Part shown: one piece after another, positions 7,372 to 16,289 of the stretch
How positions within the stretch are numbered: position 1 is the stretch's first letter
Layout: each line of letters starts with the position of its first letter
Source: Streptacidiphilus jeojiense
GTDB taxonomy: Bacteria; Actinomycetota; Actinomycetes; Streptomycetales; Streptomycetaceae
Length of the DNA stretch: 64,000 nucleotides
Assembly: GCF_000719095.1 (NCBI RefSeq)
Contig: NZ_JOEH01000009.1
Span: 372,001-436,000, forward strand
Direction: 5' to 3'
Position numbers and translations under genes: made by a program
The notes under the pieces: generated by a model
Told to the model about the DNA's origin: nothing
The model's input: the letters and a program-made list of their open reading frames with translations, nothing else
Database searches by the model: none

Positions 7372-10287
7372 ATGGACGGAGCACAAGCGGTGACCGATCG
7401 CGAACTGTACGAGCGCGACGAGGCTACAGGGCAGGCCGAGCAGGCTCTGCAGGACCTCTGCGAAGGGGCCAGATCCGGGCTCACCGGCCTGGGCAGCCTG
7501 CTCCTCTTCAGCGGATCGGCCGGGCAGGGGAAGACCAGCCTGCTGGCCCGGCTCCGCCAGGCTGCGGCCCGCGAACCGGAGTGCACGGTGCTCTACTCCC
7601 GCGGCGGCGAGCAGCAGCGCAACGTCCCCTTCAACATCGTCAGGCAGCTGCTCCAGCCGGTGCTGGCCAAGCGGACCCCCGAGGGTCGCCGGGAGCTGCT
7701 GGACGGGTCCAACTACGACCTGGCGGCGCCGGCGCTGGGCCTGGCGGTGCCGGCGGCCGGTGCGTCCAACGACCCCCAGGGCGTCCAGGACGCGCTCAAC
7801 TGGGTGGTCACCCAACTCGCGGTCCGCGAGGGTCCGTTGCTGCTGATCGTGGACGACCTGCACTGGGCCGACTCGGAGTCGCTGGCCTGGCTCAGCTCGT
7901 TCACCTCGCGCATCCCCGGCCTGCCGCTGCTGGTGGCCGCCGCCTACCGGCCGGAGGAGCTGCCGCCCGAGGGCGCGGCGATCCCGGACGCGGCGAGCCG
8001 CGGCAATCTGCTGAAGCTGCGCAACCTCACCCCGCCCGCCGTCGAGGAGCTGCTCAGGAGCGAGTTCGGCCCCGAGGACTACGACGACCTGTTCGTCCGC
8101 CAGTGCTGGGAGCTGACCGGCGGCAACCCTTACGACCTCAGCCTGGTCGTCAGCAAGATGAAGGAGCGTCAGCTCAACCCGGTGGACGAGAGCATCCCGC
8201 AGCTGCGCGACCTGGTGGCCGCCGGACGCGGGCCCGCCATCGTGGAGACGCTGGAGCGGATGCCTGCCGACACCTACCGCTTCGCGCTGGCCGCGGCGGT
8301 GCTGGACAACGAGATCAACCCGGATGTGGCGGCCAGTATCGCGGTGGTCTCCCCGGCGGCGGCCCGCACCGCGGTCGAGCAGCTGCGCGAGGAGGGGATC
8401 CTCCGGGAGGACCACCACTCGGTGTCCGGGCACACGGTGCTGGAGTTCTGCCACCCCACCATCGGCACCGCCATCTACCAGTCGATGCGGCTGACCGCCT
8501 TCCGCACCTCCATGCACGGCCAGGCCGCCAAGGCGGTGCTGCTGGCCGGCGGCACCGAGGCGGCCGCCTCCAGGCACCTGCTTGAGGTGCTGCCGGAGGA
8601 CGACCTGGAGGTGGTCAGGCTGCTGCGCAAGGCCGCCGACCAGCACCTGGCCGTCGGCGCCCCGGACGCGGCCCGGCGCTGCCTGGAACGCGCCCTGCGC
8701 GAGCCCCCGGCCGACGAGGACCGCGCCGACGTGCTCTACGAACTCGGCTGCTCGACCCTGCTCACCGCGCCCGACGTGACCATCAACCACCTGCGGCAGT
8801 CGCTGGACGCCAACCCCGGCCTCAACGCGCAGCGCCGCGAGCTGGCCACGCTGCGCCTCAGCTCCGCCCTCGGGCACAGCAACCTGGTCAAGGAGGCCGC
8901 CGAGGCCGCCGCCGCGGAGAGCAGGCGCACCGATCCCGGACTGAGCCGCACCCGGCTGCAGGCCGCGTACTTCATGTGGCGGGCCTTCCTGCGCGAGGAG
9001 CCGGACGGGGTCGAGCGCTCCCGGATGCTCGCCGAACTCGCCGACAGCCTGACCGGAACCGACGCCGGGGCGCGGGCGGTGCGGGTGCTCCGGGCCTTCG
9101 ACCTCACCCAGCGCGGCGAGGACTCCGCGGAGGCCCTGGCCCTCGCCGAGCAGGCCTTCGACCGGGGCCGGCTGGCCGAGGGGATCGACTGGACCAACCA
9201 GGTCTGGGGCTTCGAGATCCCGGTGCTGCTGGGCCTCACCTTCGTCTACAACGACCGCCTCGACCTGGCCTCGGACCTCTTCAACCAGGCCGCCCAGGAG
9301 TTCGAGCTGGCCGGCTGGAGCGGCGGCCACCTGGCCTTCGCCAACTTCATGCGCGGACTGGTGCTGTTCCGCTGGGGTCGGCTGGAGGAGGCCGAGAAGT
9401 TCCTCCGGGAGACCCTGAAGCGCTCCGACCGGCTCGGCCGGGGCACCCCGCTGCAGTGGGACCTGGTCGCGCTGCTCTGCGACACCCTGATGGCGCGCGG
9501 CCGGACCGACCAGGCGGTCGACCTCGCCGAGGAGTACGCCTTCAAGCCGCCCTTCTCCCCGGTCATGGTGGTCCCGGACGCGGCCACGCTGTACGGCAGG
9601 CTGCTGCTGGCGCAGGGCCGGGCCAAGGAGGCGGCGGAGATCCTCACCGAGTCCGGCCGCGGTCTCGAGGACAAGGAGTGGCACAACGGGCTGTGGGCGC
9701 CGTGGGCCGGGCCGCTGGCCGTGGCCGTCGCCGAGGAGGAGCCGGAGCGGGCCAGGGCGATAGCGGCCGAGGCGCTCAAGCGGGCGATGCGGGTCGGCGT
9801 GAACTCGGCGGTGGGCAGCGCCATGCGCTGGCTCGCCGCGGTGAACCCGCCGCAGCAGGCGGTCGGCCTGCTGCGACAGGCCGTGCAGCACCTGGAGCAG
9901 TCACCGGCCGCCTACGAGCTGGCGCTCGCGCTGGTCGACTACGGGTCGGCACTGCGCCGGACCGGACGTCCGCGCGAGGCCGGCGACGCCCTGGGGCAGG
10001 GCGTGCAGCTGGCGGCGCAGTGCGGGGCGGACGGGCTGGTGATCCGGGCACGGTCCGAGCTGGCCGCGGCCGGTGCCAGCTCGGAGCGGCTGCACGCGAT
10101 CGCCGCCCGGGTGCTCAGCGAGCCGGAGCGGGTGGTGGCCGAGCGCTCCGCCCGGGGCGTCCCGCCCCAGCGGATCGCCGCCGAGCTGGGCATCAGCCAG
10201 GCGGTGGTGGCCCAGCGGCTGGCCTCGGTCTACCGCAAGGTCGGCACCGGTCCCGAGGGCCTGGCGGCGGCGATCGGCCTGGAATAG
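7372..10287 (+). CDS. Large LAL/LuxR-type ATPase regulator with TPR-like repeats
   Basis: 971 residues. The AAA-type ATPase has Walker [10 protein letters not shown] near residue 43 and Walker [13 protein letters not shown] near residues 158-169. A long helical TPR-like region spans about residues 400-900. The C-terminus [23 protein letters not shown] is a LuxR-like helix-turn-helix. This is the layout of LAL (MalT-like) regulators, often pathway-specific in actinomycetes. ATG 7372 has GGAG 9 nt upstream; GTG 7390 is an alternative with CGGAG. It is divergent from the terpene synthase across 181 bp, so it may control it, but this is untested. Confidence 0.85.
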   Translation: MDGAQAVTDRELYERDEATGQAEQALQDLCEGARSGLTGLGSLLLFSGSAGQGKTSLLARLRQAAAREPECTVLYSRGGEQQRNVPFNIVRQLLQPVLAKRTPEGRRELLDGSNYDLAAPALGLAVPAAGASNDPQGVQDALNWVVTQLAVREGPLLLIVDDLHWADSESLAWLSSFTSRIPGLPLLVAAAYRPEELPPEGAAIPDAASRGNLLKLRNLTPPAVEELLRSEFGPEDYDDLFVRQCWELTGGNPYDLSLVVSKMKERQLNPVDESIPQLRDLVAAGRGPAIVETLERMPADTYRFALAAAVLDNEINPDVAASIAVVSPAAARTAVEQLREEGILREDHHSVSGHTVLEFCHPTIGTAIYQSMRLTAFRTSMHGQAAKAVLLAGGTEAAASRHLLEVLPEDDLEVVRLLRKAADQHLAVGAPDAARRCLERALREPPADEDRADVLYELGCSTLLTAPDVTINHLRQSLDANPGLNAQRRELATLRLSSALGHSNLVKEAAEAAAAESRRTDPGLSRTRLQAAYFMWRAFLREEPDGVERSRMLAELADSLTGTDAGARAVRVLRAFDLTQRGEDSAEALALAEQAFDRGRLAEGIDWTNQVWGFEIPVLLGLTFVYNDRLDLASDLFNQAAQEFELAGWSGGHLAFANFMRGLVLFRWGRLEEAEKFLRETLKRSDRLGRGTPLQWDLVALLCDTLMARGRTDQAVDLAEEYAFKPPFSPVMVVPDAATLYGRLLLAQGRAKEAAEILTESGRGLEDKEWHNGLWAPWAGPLAVAVAEEEPERARAIAAEALKRAMRVGVNSAVGSAMRWLAAVNPPQQAVGLLRQAVQHLEQSPAAYELALALVDYGSALRRTGRPREAGDALGQGVQLAAQCGADGLVIRARSELAAAGASSERLHAIAARVLSEPERVVAERSARGVPPQRIAAELGISQAVVAQRLASVYRKVGTGPEGLAAAIGLE

Positions 10288-10369
10288 TGACTGCCGGCCT
10301 GCTGTTGACGGCAGCAGGCCAAGGGCCGACCGGCCAACTCCCCTCACGGCAGGAAGCAGGGCAGCACAG

Positions 10370-10747
10370 ATGAGCACGCTCGAGCTCACCAAGGACAACT
10401 TCAACGAGGTCGTGGAGCAGAGCCCCTTCGTTCTGGTCGACTTCTGGGCGTCCTGGTGCGGCCCCTGCCGGATGTTCGCACCGGTGTACGACAAGGCGTC
10501 GGAGGCCAACCCCGACCTGGTCTTCGCCAAGGTCGACACCGAGGCCCAGCAGGAGCTGGCCGCGGCGTTCGAGATCCGCTCGATCCCCACGCTGATGATC
10601 ATCCGTGACCGCACCGTGGTCTTCTCGCAGCCGGGCGCGCTTCCCGCCCCCGCGCTGGAGGACCTGATCAAGCAGGCCAGGGCGCTGGACATGGACGAGG
10701 TGCGCCGGGAGACCGGCCAGGACGCCAAGGCCGCCGAAGAAGGCTGA
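10370..10747 (+). CDS. Thioredoxin
   Basis: 125 residues with VLVDFWASWCGPCRMFAPVY, so the redox site is WCGPC near residues 30-34. The cis-Pro segment is SIPTLMII. It is a cytosolic thiol-disulfide oxidoreductase. The C-terminal 25 residues are a charged tail (RRETGQDAKAAEEG), slightly longer than a minimal thioredoxin. It follows the LAL gene by 83 nt on the same strand and is convergent with the TetR gene. No thioredoxin reductase is adjacent, so this is probably an accessory thioredoxin. Confidence 0.92.
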   Translation: MSTLELTKDNFNEVVEQSPFVLVDFWASWCGPCRMFAPVYDKASEANPDLVFAKVDTEAQQELAAAFEIRSIPTLMIIRDRTVVFSQPGALPAPALEDLIKQARALDMDEVRRETGQDAKAAEEG

Positions 10748-10771
10748 AAGTCCCCTCCTCAGCCCCGCCGG

Positions 10772-11377
10772 TCAGCCGCGACCGGCCGACCAGGAGCGCT
10801 GCGGTCGGTACTCCACGATGGTCAGGGCGATCGCCACATGGCGGTCGACCAGTTCGTCCAGGCTGAGCGGCCCGTCCGGCCGGAACCACTGGGCGACGGC
10901 GTTGCACATGGCGATGACCGCCCTGCGGGACTCGTCCGGGTAGGGGGTCAGGAAGATCCCCGCCGCCACTCCCGCGTCGATGGCGTGCCGGAACAGGTTG
11001 GTGGCCTCGGCGTGCCGGCTGCTGTAGCTGGCCAGCCGCTCCGGGGCCAGGCTGCGCTCCTCGGAGAGCAGGATGTTGCTCCTGGCCAGGTGCTCGGCGC
11101 GGAACCGGGTGGTGGCCGCCACCACGGCGGACAGCCGGTCCGCGGGCTCCTCGCCGACCTGGGCCAGGGCGCGGGCGCAGCTGGCGAAGTAGGTGTCCAG
11201 GCTCTCGTCCAGGATGGCGTGCAGCAGCTCCTGCTTGCCGGAGTAGTAGTGGTACATCGCCGAGAGGCTCATCCCGGCGCGCTGGGCGATCGCGCGGATC
11301 GAGGCGCTGCCGAAGCCCTGCTCGGAGAACTCCTGCCGGGCGGCCTCCAGTAGCGCGTCCTGTCCGGAGGGTCGCAT
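10772..11377 (-). CDS. TetR-family regulator
   Basis: 201 residues. The N-terminal TetR DNA-binding domain reads EFSEQGFGSASIRAIAQRAG then MSLSAMYHYYSGKQELLHAI, the standard helix-turn-helix and following helix. The rest is an all-helical ligand domain. It is divergent from a DUF35 Zn-ribbon/OB protein of the acyl-CoA type. Two copies of a TCGATCGTT/AACGATCGTT palindrome lie in the 182-bp spacer, of the kind bound by TetR regulators of lipid and acyl-CoA genes. It probably represses itself and the DUF35 gene; the ligand may be an acyl-CoA (inference). Confidence 0.87.
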   Translation of the reverse strand: MRPSGQDALLEAARQEFSEQGFGSASIRAIAQRAGMSLSAMYHYYSGKQELLHAILDESLDTYFASCARALAQVGEEPADRLSAVVAATTRFRAEHLARSNILLSEERSLAPERLASYSSRHAEATNLFRHAIDAGVAAGIFLTPYPDESRRAVIAMCNAVAQWFRPDGPLSLDELVDRHVAIALTIVEYRPQRSWSAGRG

Positions 11378-11409
11378 CGGCGGTGTCCTTGCTGGGGGCG
11401 GGGCTACAG

Positions 11410-11419
11410 ATCGATCGTT
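11410..11419. promoter_or_regulatory. Candidate TetR operator, proximal
   Basis: ATCGATCGTT differs at two positions from the perfect palindrome AACGATCGTT about 100 nt away. It lies 33 nt upstream of the TetR start. The paired sites suggest autoregulation. Confidence 0.5.
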
Positions 11420-11515
11420 CAGATCCTAGCCGGGATCGGCCGGAAAGCACCCGGTGGATGGCGTCCGTCACATCACTGCACGGGACTGGACAGTAACCTC
11501 CGGCATCCGTAATTT

Positions 11516-11525
11516 AACGATCGTT
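11516..11525. promoter_or_regulatory. Candidate TetR operator, distal (AACGATCGTT)
   Basis: A perfect 10-bp palindrome 35 nt upstream of the DUF35 gene start, well placed to block its transcription. It is the same motif as the site at 11410. The link to the adjacent TetR protein is inferred from position. Confidence 0.55.
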
Positions 11526-11559
11526 CGAGTTGCCGACCCGTGCCGGGGAGTGATCCGCC

Positions 11560-11952
11560 ATGCCGACCGCCGAGCTCGACCCCGGCGAACACGACCCCGC
11601 CGAGGTCTTCCGGGACGGACTCGCCCTCGGGGAACTGCGCTACCGGCGCTGCCGCTGCCGCTGGTGCGCCGACCGCTCCGCCCAGCTCCGGCTGCTGTGC
11701 GCGACCTGCGGCGGCACCGAGTTCGACTGGGAGCGCAGCAGTGGCCGGGGCCGGATCTACCGCATGGCGGAGCCGACCGGCGGGGGAGCGGCCGGCGGCA
11801 CCGCGGTGGTGGAGCTGGCCGAGGGCTTCCGGATGAGCGCTCGGCTGGTGCCCGTCCCGGCGCACCGGCTGTGGCCGGGGGCCCCGGTCCGGCTGGAGGT
11901 CACCGAGGACGGCGGGGCGCTGCGGCCGGCGTTCCGCGCGGTGGCGGCCTGA
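11560..11952 (+). CDS. DUF35-type Zn-ribbon/OB-fold acyl-CoA-associated protein
   Basis: 130 residues. A zinc ribbon is formed by CRWC near residues 32-35 and CATC near residues 47-50, preceded by LGELRYRRCR. An OB-fold follows (GRGRIYRMAEPTGG, then VVELAEGFRMSARLV). Such proteins partner thiolases or enoyl-CoA hydratases in sterol or polyketide/acyl-CoA pathways (ChsH2-like). None of those partners is in the window. ATG 11560 has GGGGAG 9 nt upstream. A TetR regulator and its likely operators lie immediately upstream. Confidence 0.82.
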   Translation: MPTAELDPGEHDPAEVFRDGLALGELRYRRCRCRWCADRSAQLRLLCATCGGTEFDWERSSGRGRIYRMAEPTGGGAAGGTAVVELAEGFRMSARLVPVPAHRLWPGAPVRLEVTEDGGALRPAFRAVAA

Positions 11953-12075
11953 GCGTCGGCCTCCTGGCGGCTGCGTGTTCTGGCTGCGGCGTTCTGGCTG
12001 TGGCGTTCTGACAGCGGGCGGGTCCAGTCGCTACCCTGCGGAGCCGGACGCAACGCTTCGTTCAAGGACGGTCCC

Positions 12076-12474
12076 ATGCAGAGCCTCTCCCGCCGCCTCG
12101 GCACCCTGGCCGTGGCCACCGCGGTCGCGACCGCGGGTCTCGCCGTCTGCTCGACGGCGGCCTCGGCCAAGTCCGACCTGGCCGTCGGTGTCGGCAGCCG
12201 CACCGTGGCCCTCGGCGGCACGGTCCGGGTGCAGGCCGAGGGGGACTCCGACGACTTCGGCGGCGCCGCCGTCCGGATCTGCATCGACGGGCGGACCGGC
12301 CGGGGCGCCTGGCGGCAGCTGGCCTGCGGCCCGCAGAACCACCGGCTCCAGCTGAAGCTGAGGGCCCGTCACCGCGGCATCCTGCGCTTCCGGGCCCAGC
12401 TGGTCGCGCTGACCGGGCCGCACCACCACACGGTCGACCGCACCTCGGCGGTGGTCGCGGTCCGGGTGCGCTGA
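12076..12474 (+). CDS. Small secreted protein of unknown function
   Basis: 132 residues. An Arg-containing N-terminus and an Ala-rich hydrophobic core end in STAASA near residue 31, a signal peptidase I site. The LAVC before it is a poor lipobox. The mature part is about 100 residues of beta-rich sequence with two Cys (RICIDG and QLACGP) that could form a disulfide, plus Arg/His-rich stretches. I do not recognise the family. It is probably a secreted extracellular protein. Its stop lies in the first unit of a 14-bp tandem repeat. Confidence 0.75.
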   Translation: MQSLSRRLGTLAVATAVATAGLAVCSTAASAKSDLAVGVGSRTVALGGTVRVQAEGDSDDFGGAAVRICIDGRTGRGAWRQLACGPQNHRLQLKLRARHRGILRFRAQLVALTGPHHHTVDRTSAVVAVRVR

Positions 12475-12524
12475 CGGGGCGGTGCTGACGGGGCGGTGCT
12501 GGCGGGGCTGTGCTGACGCCTGGT
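12470..12524. repeat. 14-bp tandem repeat across a stop codon
   Basis: Units GCTGACGGGGCGGT at 12470 and 12484 are identical. The third, GCTGGCGGGGCTGT at 12498, has two changes, and a partial fourth starts at 12512. The TGA of the upstream gene is within unit 1. It could vary in copy number by slippage; no function is evident. Confidence 0.8.
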
Positions 12525-12567
12525 CACGCTGAGGCATGCTCAGTGACGGCTGTCACCAGGGGTGCTG

Positions 12568-12595
12568 TTGCTTTGTCAGTGCCTGTGGGTACTCT
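12568..12595 (+). promoter_or_regulatory. Candidate promoter of the small ORF at 12713
   Basis: TTGCTT and TACTCT are separated by 16 nt. Just upstream is the short inverted repeat GTGACGGCTGTCAC (12543-12556). A start near 12602 would give a leader of about 110 nt that contains the palindrome at 12671. Confidence 0.4.
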
Positions 12596-12670
12596 GCGTG
12601 GCACGTGCAGGACGGCTCGTCGCTCCTCTTTCGGCTATCTGTGCGGTTAACGGGCAGGGAACCAGGAGAG

Positions 12671-12693
12671 GCCGTACGACCGTCCCGTACGGC
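12671..12693. promoter_or_regulatory. Inverted repeat in the leader of the small ORF
   Basis: The arms GCCGTACG and CGTACGGC are separated by 7 nt. The repeat lies 20 nt upstream of the ATG and next to its GGGAG ribosome site. It could be an operator or an RNA hairpin affecting translation. Confidence 0.45.
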
Positions 12694-12712
12694 ACGAGAA
12701 CGGGAGTACGCC

Positions 12713-12928
12713 ATGACCACCATGATCGACACCACGGCCCTCGCGACGGCGACCTGTCACCTCTGCCCTCCGGGCGGGGGCACCGTCGTGGCCACCTACT
12801 CGGGGGACGGTCCGTCGCGCCTGGCGGGGGACCGCGCCAGGTCCGAGACCCGGGCCTCGGGTGTGCAGCACCACGACCACTACGACCCGGCGCTGGACGC
12901 CTTCGTGGTGGTCCGCCACCAGGCGTAG
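12713..12928 (+). CDS. Small hypothetical protein
   Basis: 71 residues starting MTTMIDTTALATATCHLC. GGGAG lies 7 nt upstream of the ATG, and a plausible promoter and a hairpin terminator bracket the gene. It has one CxxC (CHLC) and a C-terminal His-rich HHDHYDP segment, which together could bind a metal. It has no membrane segment and I do not recognise it. The frame is supported by the ribosome site and context, not by homology. Confidence 0.5.
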   Translation: MTTMIDTTALATATCHLCPPGGGTVVATYSGDGPSRLAGDRARSETRASGVQHHDHYDPALDAFVVVRHQA

Positions 12929-12962
12929 CGGCGCCACCGGACAGGAGCTCCGGGGACGGGAC

Positions 12963-12993
12963 GAGGCCGACAGCCCCATCTGCTGTCGGCCTC
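12963..12993 (+). terminator. Hairpin terminator after the small ORF
   Basis: GAGGCCGACAG pairs with CTGTCGGCCTC around a 9-nt loop, 35 nt beyond the stop. It lies between convergent genes and may serve both. Confidence 0.7.
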
Positions 12994-13086
12994 GGGTGAC
13001 CCTCTCCGGCCCGCTCACCCACCCGCTCCGGCGCTGGTGGAGCGGGGTGGTACCGGGCACGGGCGGCGCGCACTGCGCCGACGTAG

Positions 13087-13395
13087 CTAGTAGTAGACGT
13101 CCACCGCCGACCAGTTGCTGTTGGACTGGCCCGCGGCCACCGTGCCGGCGTTGCCGGCCACCCCGCCGGTGTTGGCCGCGTTGGCGGCGCCGCCCCCGGT
13201 GCCGGTCTGCTGGGACGCGTCGGCGTTGCCCTTGACGCCGCCGCTGAGGCCGCCAGAGCCGTCATTGCTGACGATGCTGCTGTTGGACTGCTGCGAGGCG
13301 CCGGAGGCGTTGCTCGCGGCGGCGGCCGTGCCGATACCGAGGCACATGAAGGCTGCCAGCGCGGTGAACGCCGCGAAGGTGCGCAAACGGGACAC
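13087..13395 (-). CDS. Small secreted Gly/Asn/Ser/Gln-rich repeat protein
   Basis: 102 residues from GTG 13395 with AGGGAG 5 nt upstream. The N-terminus is a clear signal peptide (MSRLRTFAAFTALAAF, cleavage after GTAAAA). The mature part of about 75 residues has repeated QQSNS, GQSNS and NASG motifs, glycine-rich turns and a VDVYY end. There is no Cys in the mature part. The composition recalls amyloid-forming surface proteins such as chaplins or curlin-like repeats, but I see no chaplin domain. It is probably exported to the cell surface. Confidence 0.7.
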   Translation of the reverse strand: MSRLRTFAAFTALAAFMCLGIGTAAAASNASGASQQSNSSIVSNDGSGGLSGGVKGNADASQQTGTGGGAANAANTGGVAGNAGTVAAGQSNSNWSAVDVYY

Positions 13396-13574
13396 GCGAT
13401 CTCCCTGTTCATGGTGTGGATGGTGACGGGGGGTTGGCCGGCCCCTGCCGTCGGTCCTGACGTCGCGTGCCCAGCATTCACCAACAAGTCGATAAAGTTC
13501 CATCCAGATCGGTGCATGTCCCCCGAATGGGGTCAGTGACCGATGGTCGTCCCCTTCGTTGGGCCGCCGCCGCG

Positions 13575-14543
13575 TCAACTGCCGCCCGGGGTCGGGTCCA
13601 GGAAGACCCGGCCGATCGAGGGGAAGCGGTCGTGCAGCGCCTTCTCCGCGTTCTCGCAGGCCGTCTCGATCTCGGTGGCGGTCGCCGCGTCCCGGAAGTC
13701 GACCTTCGCCGCGACGATCACATCGTGCGGTCCCTGCAGGATGGTGACCAGGTCCAGTACGCCCTCGATGTCGGGCTGGTCCATCAGCAGCTGTTCGACC
13801 TCGTCCTCCATGAAGGCCGGCATCGAGCGGCCGATCAGCATGGTGGCGTTGGCGCGTCCCAGCACGAAGGCGACCCAGGCCAGCAGCAGGCCGATGCAGA
13901 GCGACGAGATCCCGTCCCACACCCCCGAGCCGGTCAGCTGCCCGCCCAGCAGGCCGCCGGCCGCCAGTACCAGCCCGATCAGCGCCGCCGAGTCCTCCAG
14001 CACCACCGCCTTCACGGTGGTGTCCGGCGTGTGCCGCAGGTAGTCCAGCGTCCGGACCCGGTGCCGGGCGGCCTCGCCGCGGGACTGCCGCATCCCCTTC
14101 AGCAGCGAGGTGCCCTCCAGGGCGAAGGCCACCGCGAGCACCAGGTAGGAGATCCAGGGCGAGCCCAGCTTCTCGCCGTGGGTCAGCGTGTGCACCCCGT
14201 CGGTGACCGAGAACACCGCGCCGCCGACGAAGGTGGCCACCGAGGCGAACATCGCCCAGATGTAGCGCTCGCGCCCGTAGCCCAGCGGGTGGGCGTCGTC
14301 GGCCGGCTTCTCACTCCGTTTCAGCGCGGTCAGCAGCAGGACCTCGGTGACGGTGTCCGCCAGCGAGTGCGCCGCCTCCGACATCATCGCGCTGGAACCG
14401 CTGATCACCCCGCCGACCGCCTTGGCGACGGCGATGCCGAGGTTGGCGGCGCCCGCGACCAGGACCGTGGCTGTGCTCTCCGCGTTGGCCCCGCCCTCCT
14501 CGGGCGGCGGGAAGGGGATCGGCTGTTCGCTGCCCATGGCCAT
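13575..14543 (-). CDS. Cation diffusion facilitator (CDF) metal transporter
   Basis: 322 residues. The N-terminal membrane domain begins NLGIAVAKAVGGVISGSSAMMSEAAHSLADTVTEV, where the S-A-HSLAD-T pattern is the CDF metal site in helix 2. HPLGYGRERYIWAMFAS follows (the HP.G..R/E motif), and LEDSAALIGLVLA is the second metal-site helix. The cytosolic C-terminal domain ends near residue 320. It should export Zn2+, Fe2+ or a similar divalent ion in exchange for H+. ATG 14543 is preferred; in-frame codons further up are hydrophobic noise. The spacer to ThrE contains an AT-rich stretch near 14551-14580 with a GTATAC palindrome. Confidence 0.88.
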   Translation of the reverse strand: MAMGSEQPIPFPPPEEGGANAESTATVLVAGAANLGIAVAKAVGGVISGSSAMMSEAAHSLADTVTEVLLLTALKRSEKPADDAHPLGYGRERYIWAMFASVATFVGGAVFSVTDGVHTLTHGEKLGSPWISYLVLAVAFALEGTSLLKGMRQSRGEAARHRVRTLDYLRHTPDTTVKAVVLEDSAALIGLVLAAGGLLGGQLTGSGVWDGISSLCIGLLLAWVAFVLGRANATMLIGRSMPAFMEDEVEQLLMDQPDIEGVLDLVTILQGPHDVIVAAKVDFRDAATATEIETACENAEKALHDRFPSIGRVFLDPTPGGS

Positions 14544-14645
14544 GATGTATGTCCGTATACAGATAGGAAAGTAACAAATATGGGTGTGCGTCACCCTCGC
14601 TGATCAGGCACAGTTGAGCCCGGAGACGACTACAAGGAGCCGAGG

Positions 14646-16265
14646 GTGCCCGAGGGCAGCAAGCCTGACCAGGACGACGACACATGGGGGACCGTTACCC
14701 CCGGACTGCTCGGGCACGCCGAACCGGTCGGCACCACCCCCTCGTCGCTGGAGCAGAGCCCCGTTCCCGCCCCGGCGCAGCCCCCGGCCGAGGACTGGAT
14801 AGCGCTCGGCTACACCCCTCCCTCCGGCATCTCCCTCACCAAGCTGGGTGTCGGCGGCCCCGGCGGCGCCCCCTGGCCGGACCGGATGCGCGCCCTGCTG
14901 CGCACCCCCATGTACGAACGGCCCGCCTTCGAGCGCAGCACCACCCCCGAGCCGGCCGAGGTCGGGCCGAACGTCCCTCGGGTGCTGGACCTGACGCTCC
15001 GTATCGGCGAACTGCTGCTGGCCAGCGGCGAGAGCGCCGAGGACGTCGAGGCGGCCATGCTGGGCGTCAGCCACGCCTACGGCCTGGACCGCTGCGAGCC
15101 GCAGGTCACCTTCACCCTGATCTCCATCTCCTACCAGCCCTCGCTGGTGGAGCCGCCGGTCACCGCCTCCCGGGTGGTGCGCCGCCGGGGCTCGGACTGC
15201 ACCCGGCTCGGCGCGGTCTACCGGCTGGTCGCCGACATCACCGGGGAGCAGGCCAGCACCGAGGACGCCTACCGCAGGCTGGCCGAGATCCGCCGCAACC
15301 GGCACCCCTACCCCGGCTGGGTGCTGTCGCTCGCCACCGGGCTGCTGGCCGGCTCGGCGACGCTGCTGGTCGGCGGCCGGGGCGACGCCCAGGCCTGGCT
15401 GGTGTTCGCCGCCGCCTTCGTCGCCTCCGTCATCGGCGACCGGCTGGCCTGGGGCGTGGCCAGGAAGGGTCTGCCGGAGTTCTACCAGTTCGTGGTCGCG
15501 GCAATGCCGGCCGCCGGGATGGGCGTGGTGCTCACCCTGGGCGACTCCGGGCTGCGCGGCTCGGTGGTGATCACCGGTGGCCTGTTCGCGCTGCTGCCCG
15601 GCCGCGCCCTGGTCGCCGCCGTCGCCGACGGCCTCACCGGCTTCTACATCACCGCGGCGGCGCGGCTGCTGGAGGTGCTCTACCTGGTCGTCGGCATCGT
15701 CCTGGGCGTGCTGCTGGTGCTCTACGTCGGCGTCAACGTCAGTGCCTCGCTGCACCCCGAGCAGACCTTCGCCACCCATGCCTTCCCGGCGCTGCAACTG
15801 CCGGCGGCGATGGCGCTGACCCTGTTCTTCGCGGTGCTGCTGCAGACCTCCCGCCAGGTGCTGCCCTTCGTCACCTGCTTCGGCGGCATCGGCTGGGCGG
15901 TGTACGGGGTGCTCACCGTCGAGGGCAGGCTCTCCCCGATCATCGCCACCGGGCTGGCCTCCGGGACGGTGGGCCTGTTCGGCCAGCTGGCCTCGCGCTA
16001 CCGTTACGCCTCCTCGCTGCCGTACGTCACCGCCGCGCTCGGACCGCTGATGCCGGGCTCGGTGATCTACCTGGGCCTGCTGGCCTTCGCCAAGGGCCAG
16101 CCGATCGCCGGCCTGGTCTCGATCAGCCGGGCGGCGGCCATCGCCCTGGCCCTGGCCGTCGGGGTGAACCTGGGCGGCGAGGTGGCCCGGCTGTTCCTGA
16201 AGGTCCCCCAGGGCGACGGGCCCGCAGTGGTGCGCCGCGCGGCCAAGCGCACCCGCGGCTTCTGA
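14646..16265 (+). CDS. ThrE-type threonine/serine exporter family protein
   Basis: 539 residues. A cytosolic N-terminal part includes LDLTLRIGELLLASGESAED near residue 115 and TRLGAVYRL, typical of the ThrE N-terminal domain. About ten hydrophobic helices follow from residue 225. ThrE proteins export threonine and serine, and a role in dipeptide or other organic acid export is also possible. GTG 14646 has AAGGAG 6 nt upstream. The first 90 residues are Pro-rich and probably disordered. The next gene begins 24 nt downstream and is likely co-transcribed. Confidence 0.85.
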   Translation: MPEGSKPDQDDDTWGTVTPGLLGHAEPVGTTPSSLEQSPVPAPAQPPAEDWIALGYTPPSGISLTKLGVGGPGGAPWPDRMRALLRTPMYERPAFERSTTPEPAEVGPNVPRVLDLTLRIGELLLASGESAEDVEAAMLGVSHAYGLDRCEPQVTFTLISISYQPSLVEPPVTASRVVRRRGSDCTRLGAVYRLVADITGEQASTEDAYRRLAEIRRNRHPYPGWVLSLATGLLAGSATLLVGGRGDAQAWLVFAAAFVASVIGDRLAWGVARKGLPEFYQFVVAAMPAAGMGVVLTLGDSGLRGSVVITGGLFALLPGRALVAAVADGLTGFYITAAARLLEVLYLVVGIVLGVLLVLYVGVNVSASLHPEQTFATHAFPALQLPAAMALTLFFAVLLQTSRQVLPFVTCFGGIGWAVYGVLTVEGRLSPIIATGLASGTVGLFGQLASRYRYASSLPYVTAALGPLMPGSVIYLGLLAFAKGQPIAGLVSISRAAAIALALAVGVNLGGEVARLFLKVPQGDGPAVVRRAAKRTRGF

Positions 16266-16289
16266 CCGGCCGGGAGGGGAGCGACGACC

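Noticed and set aside
7276..9891. 871-codon open frame on the minus strand opposite the LAL gene
   Set aside because: Gln/Gly/Val-rich sequence without motifs; a mirror of GC-rich codons of the real gene.
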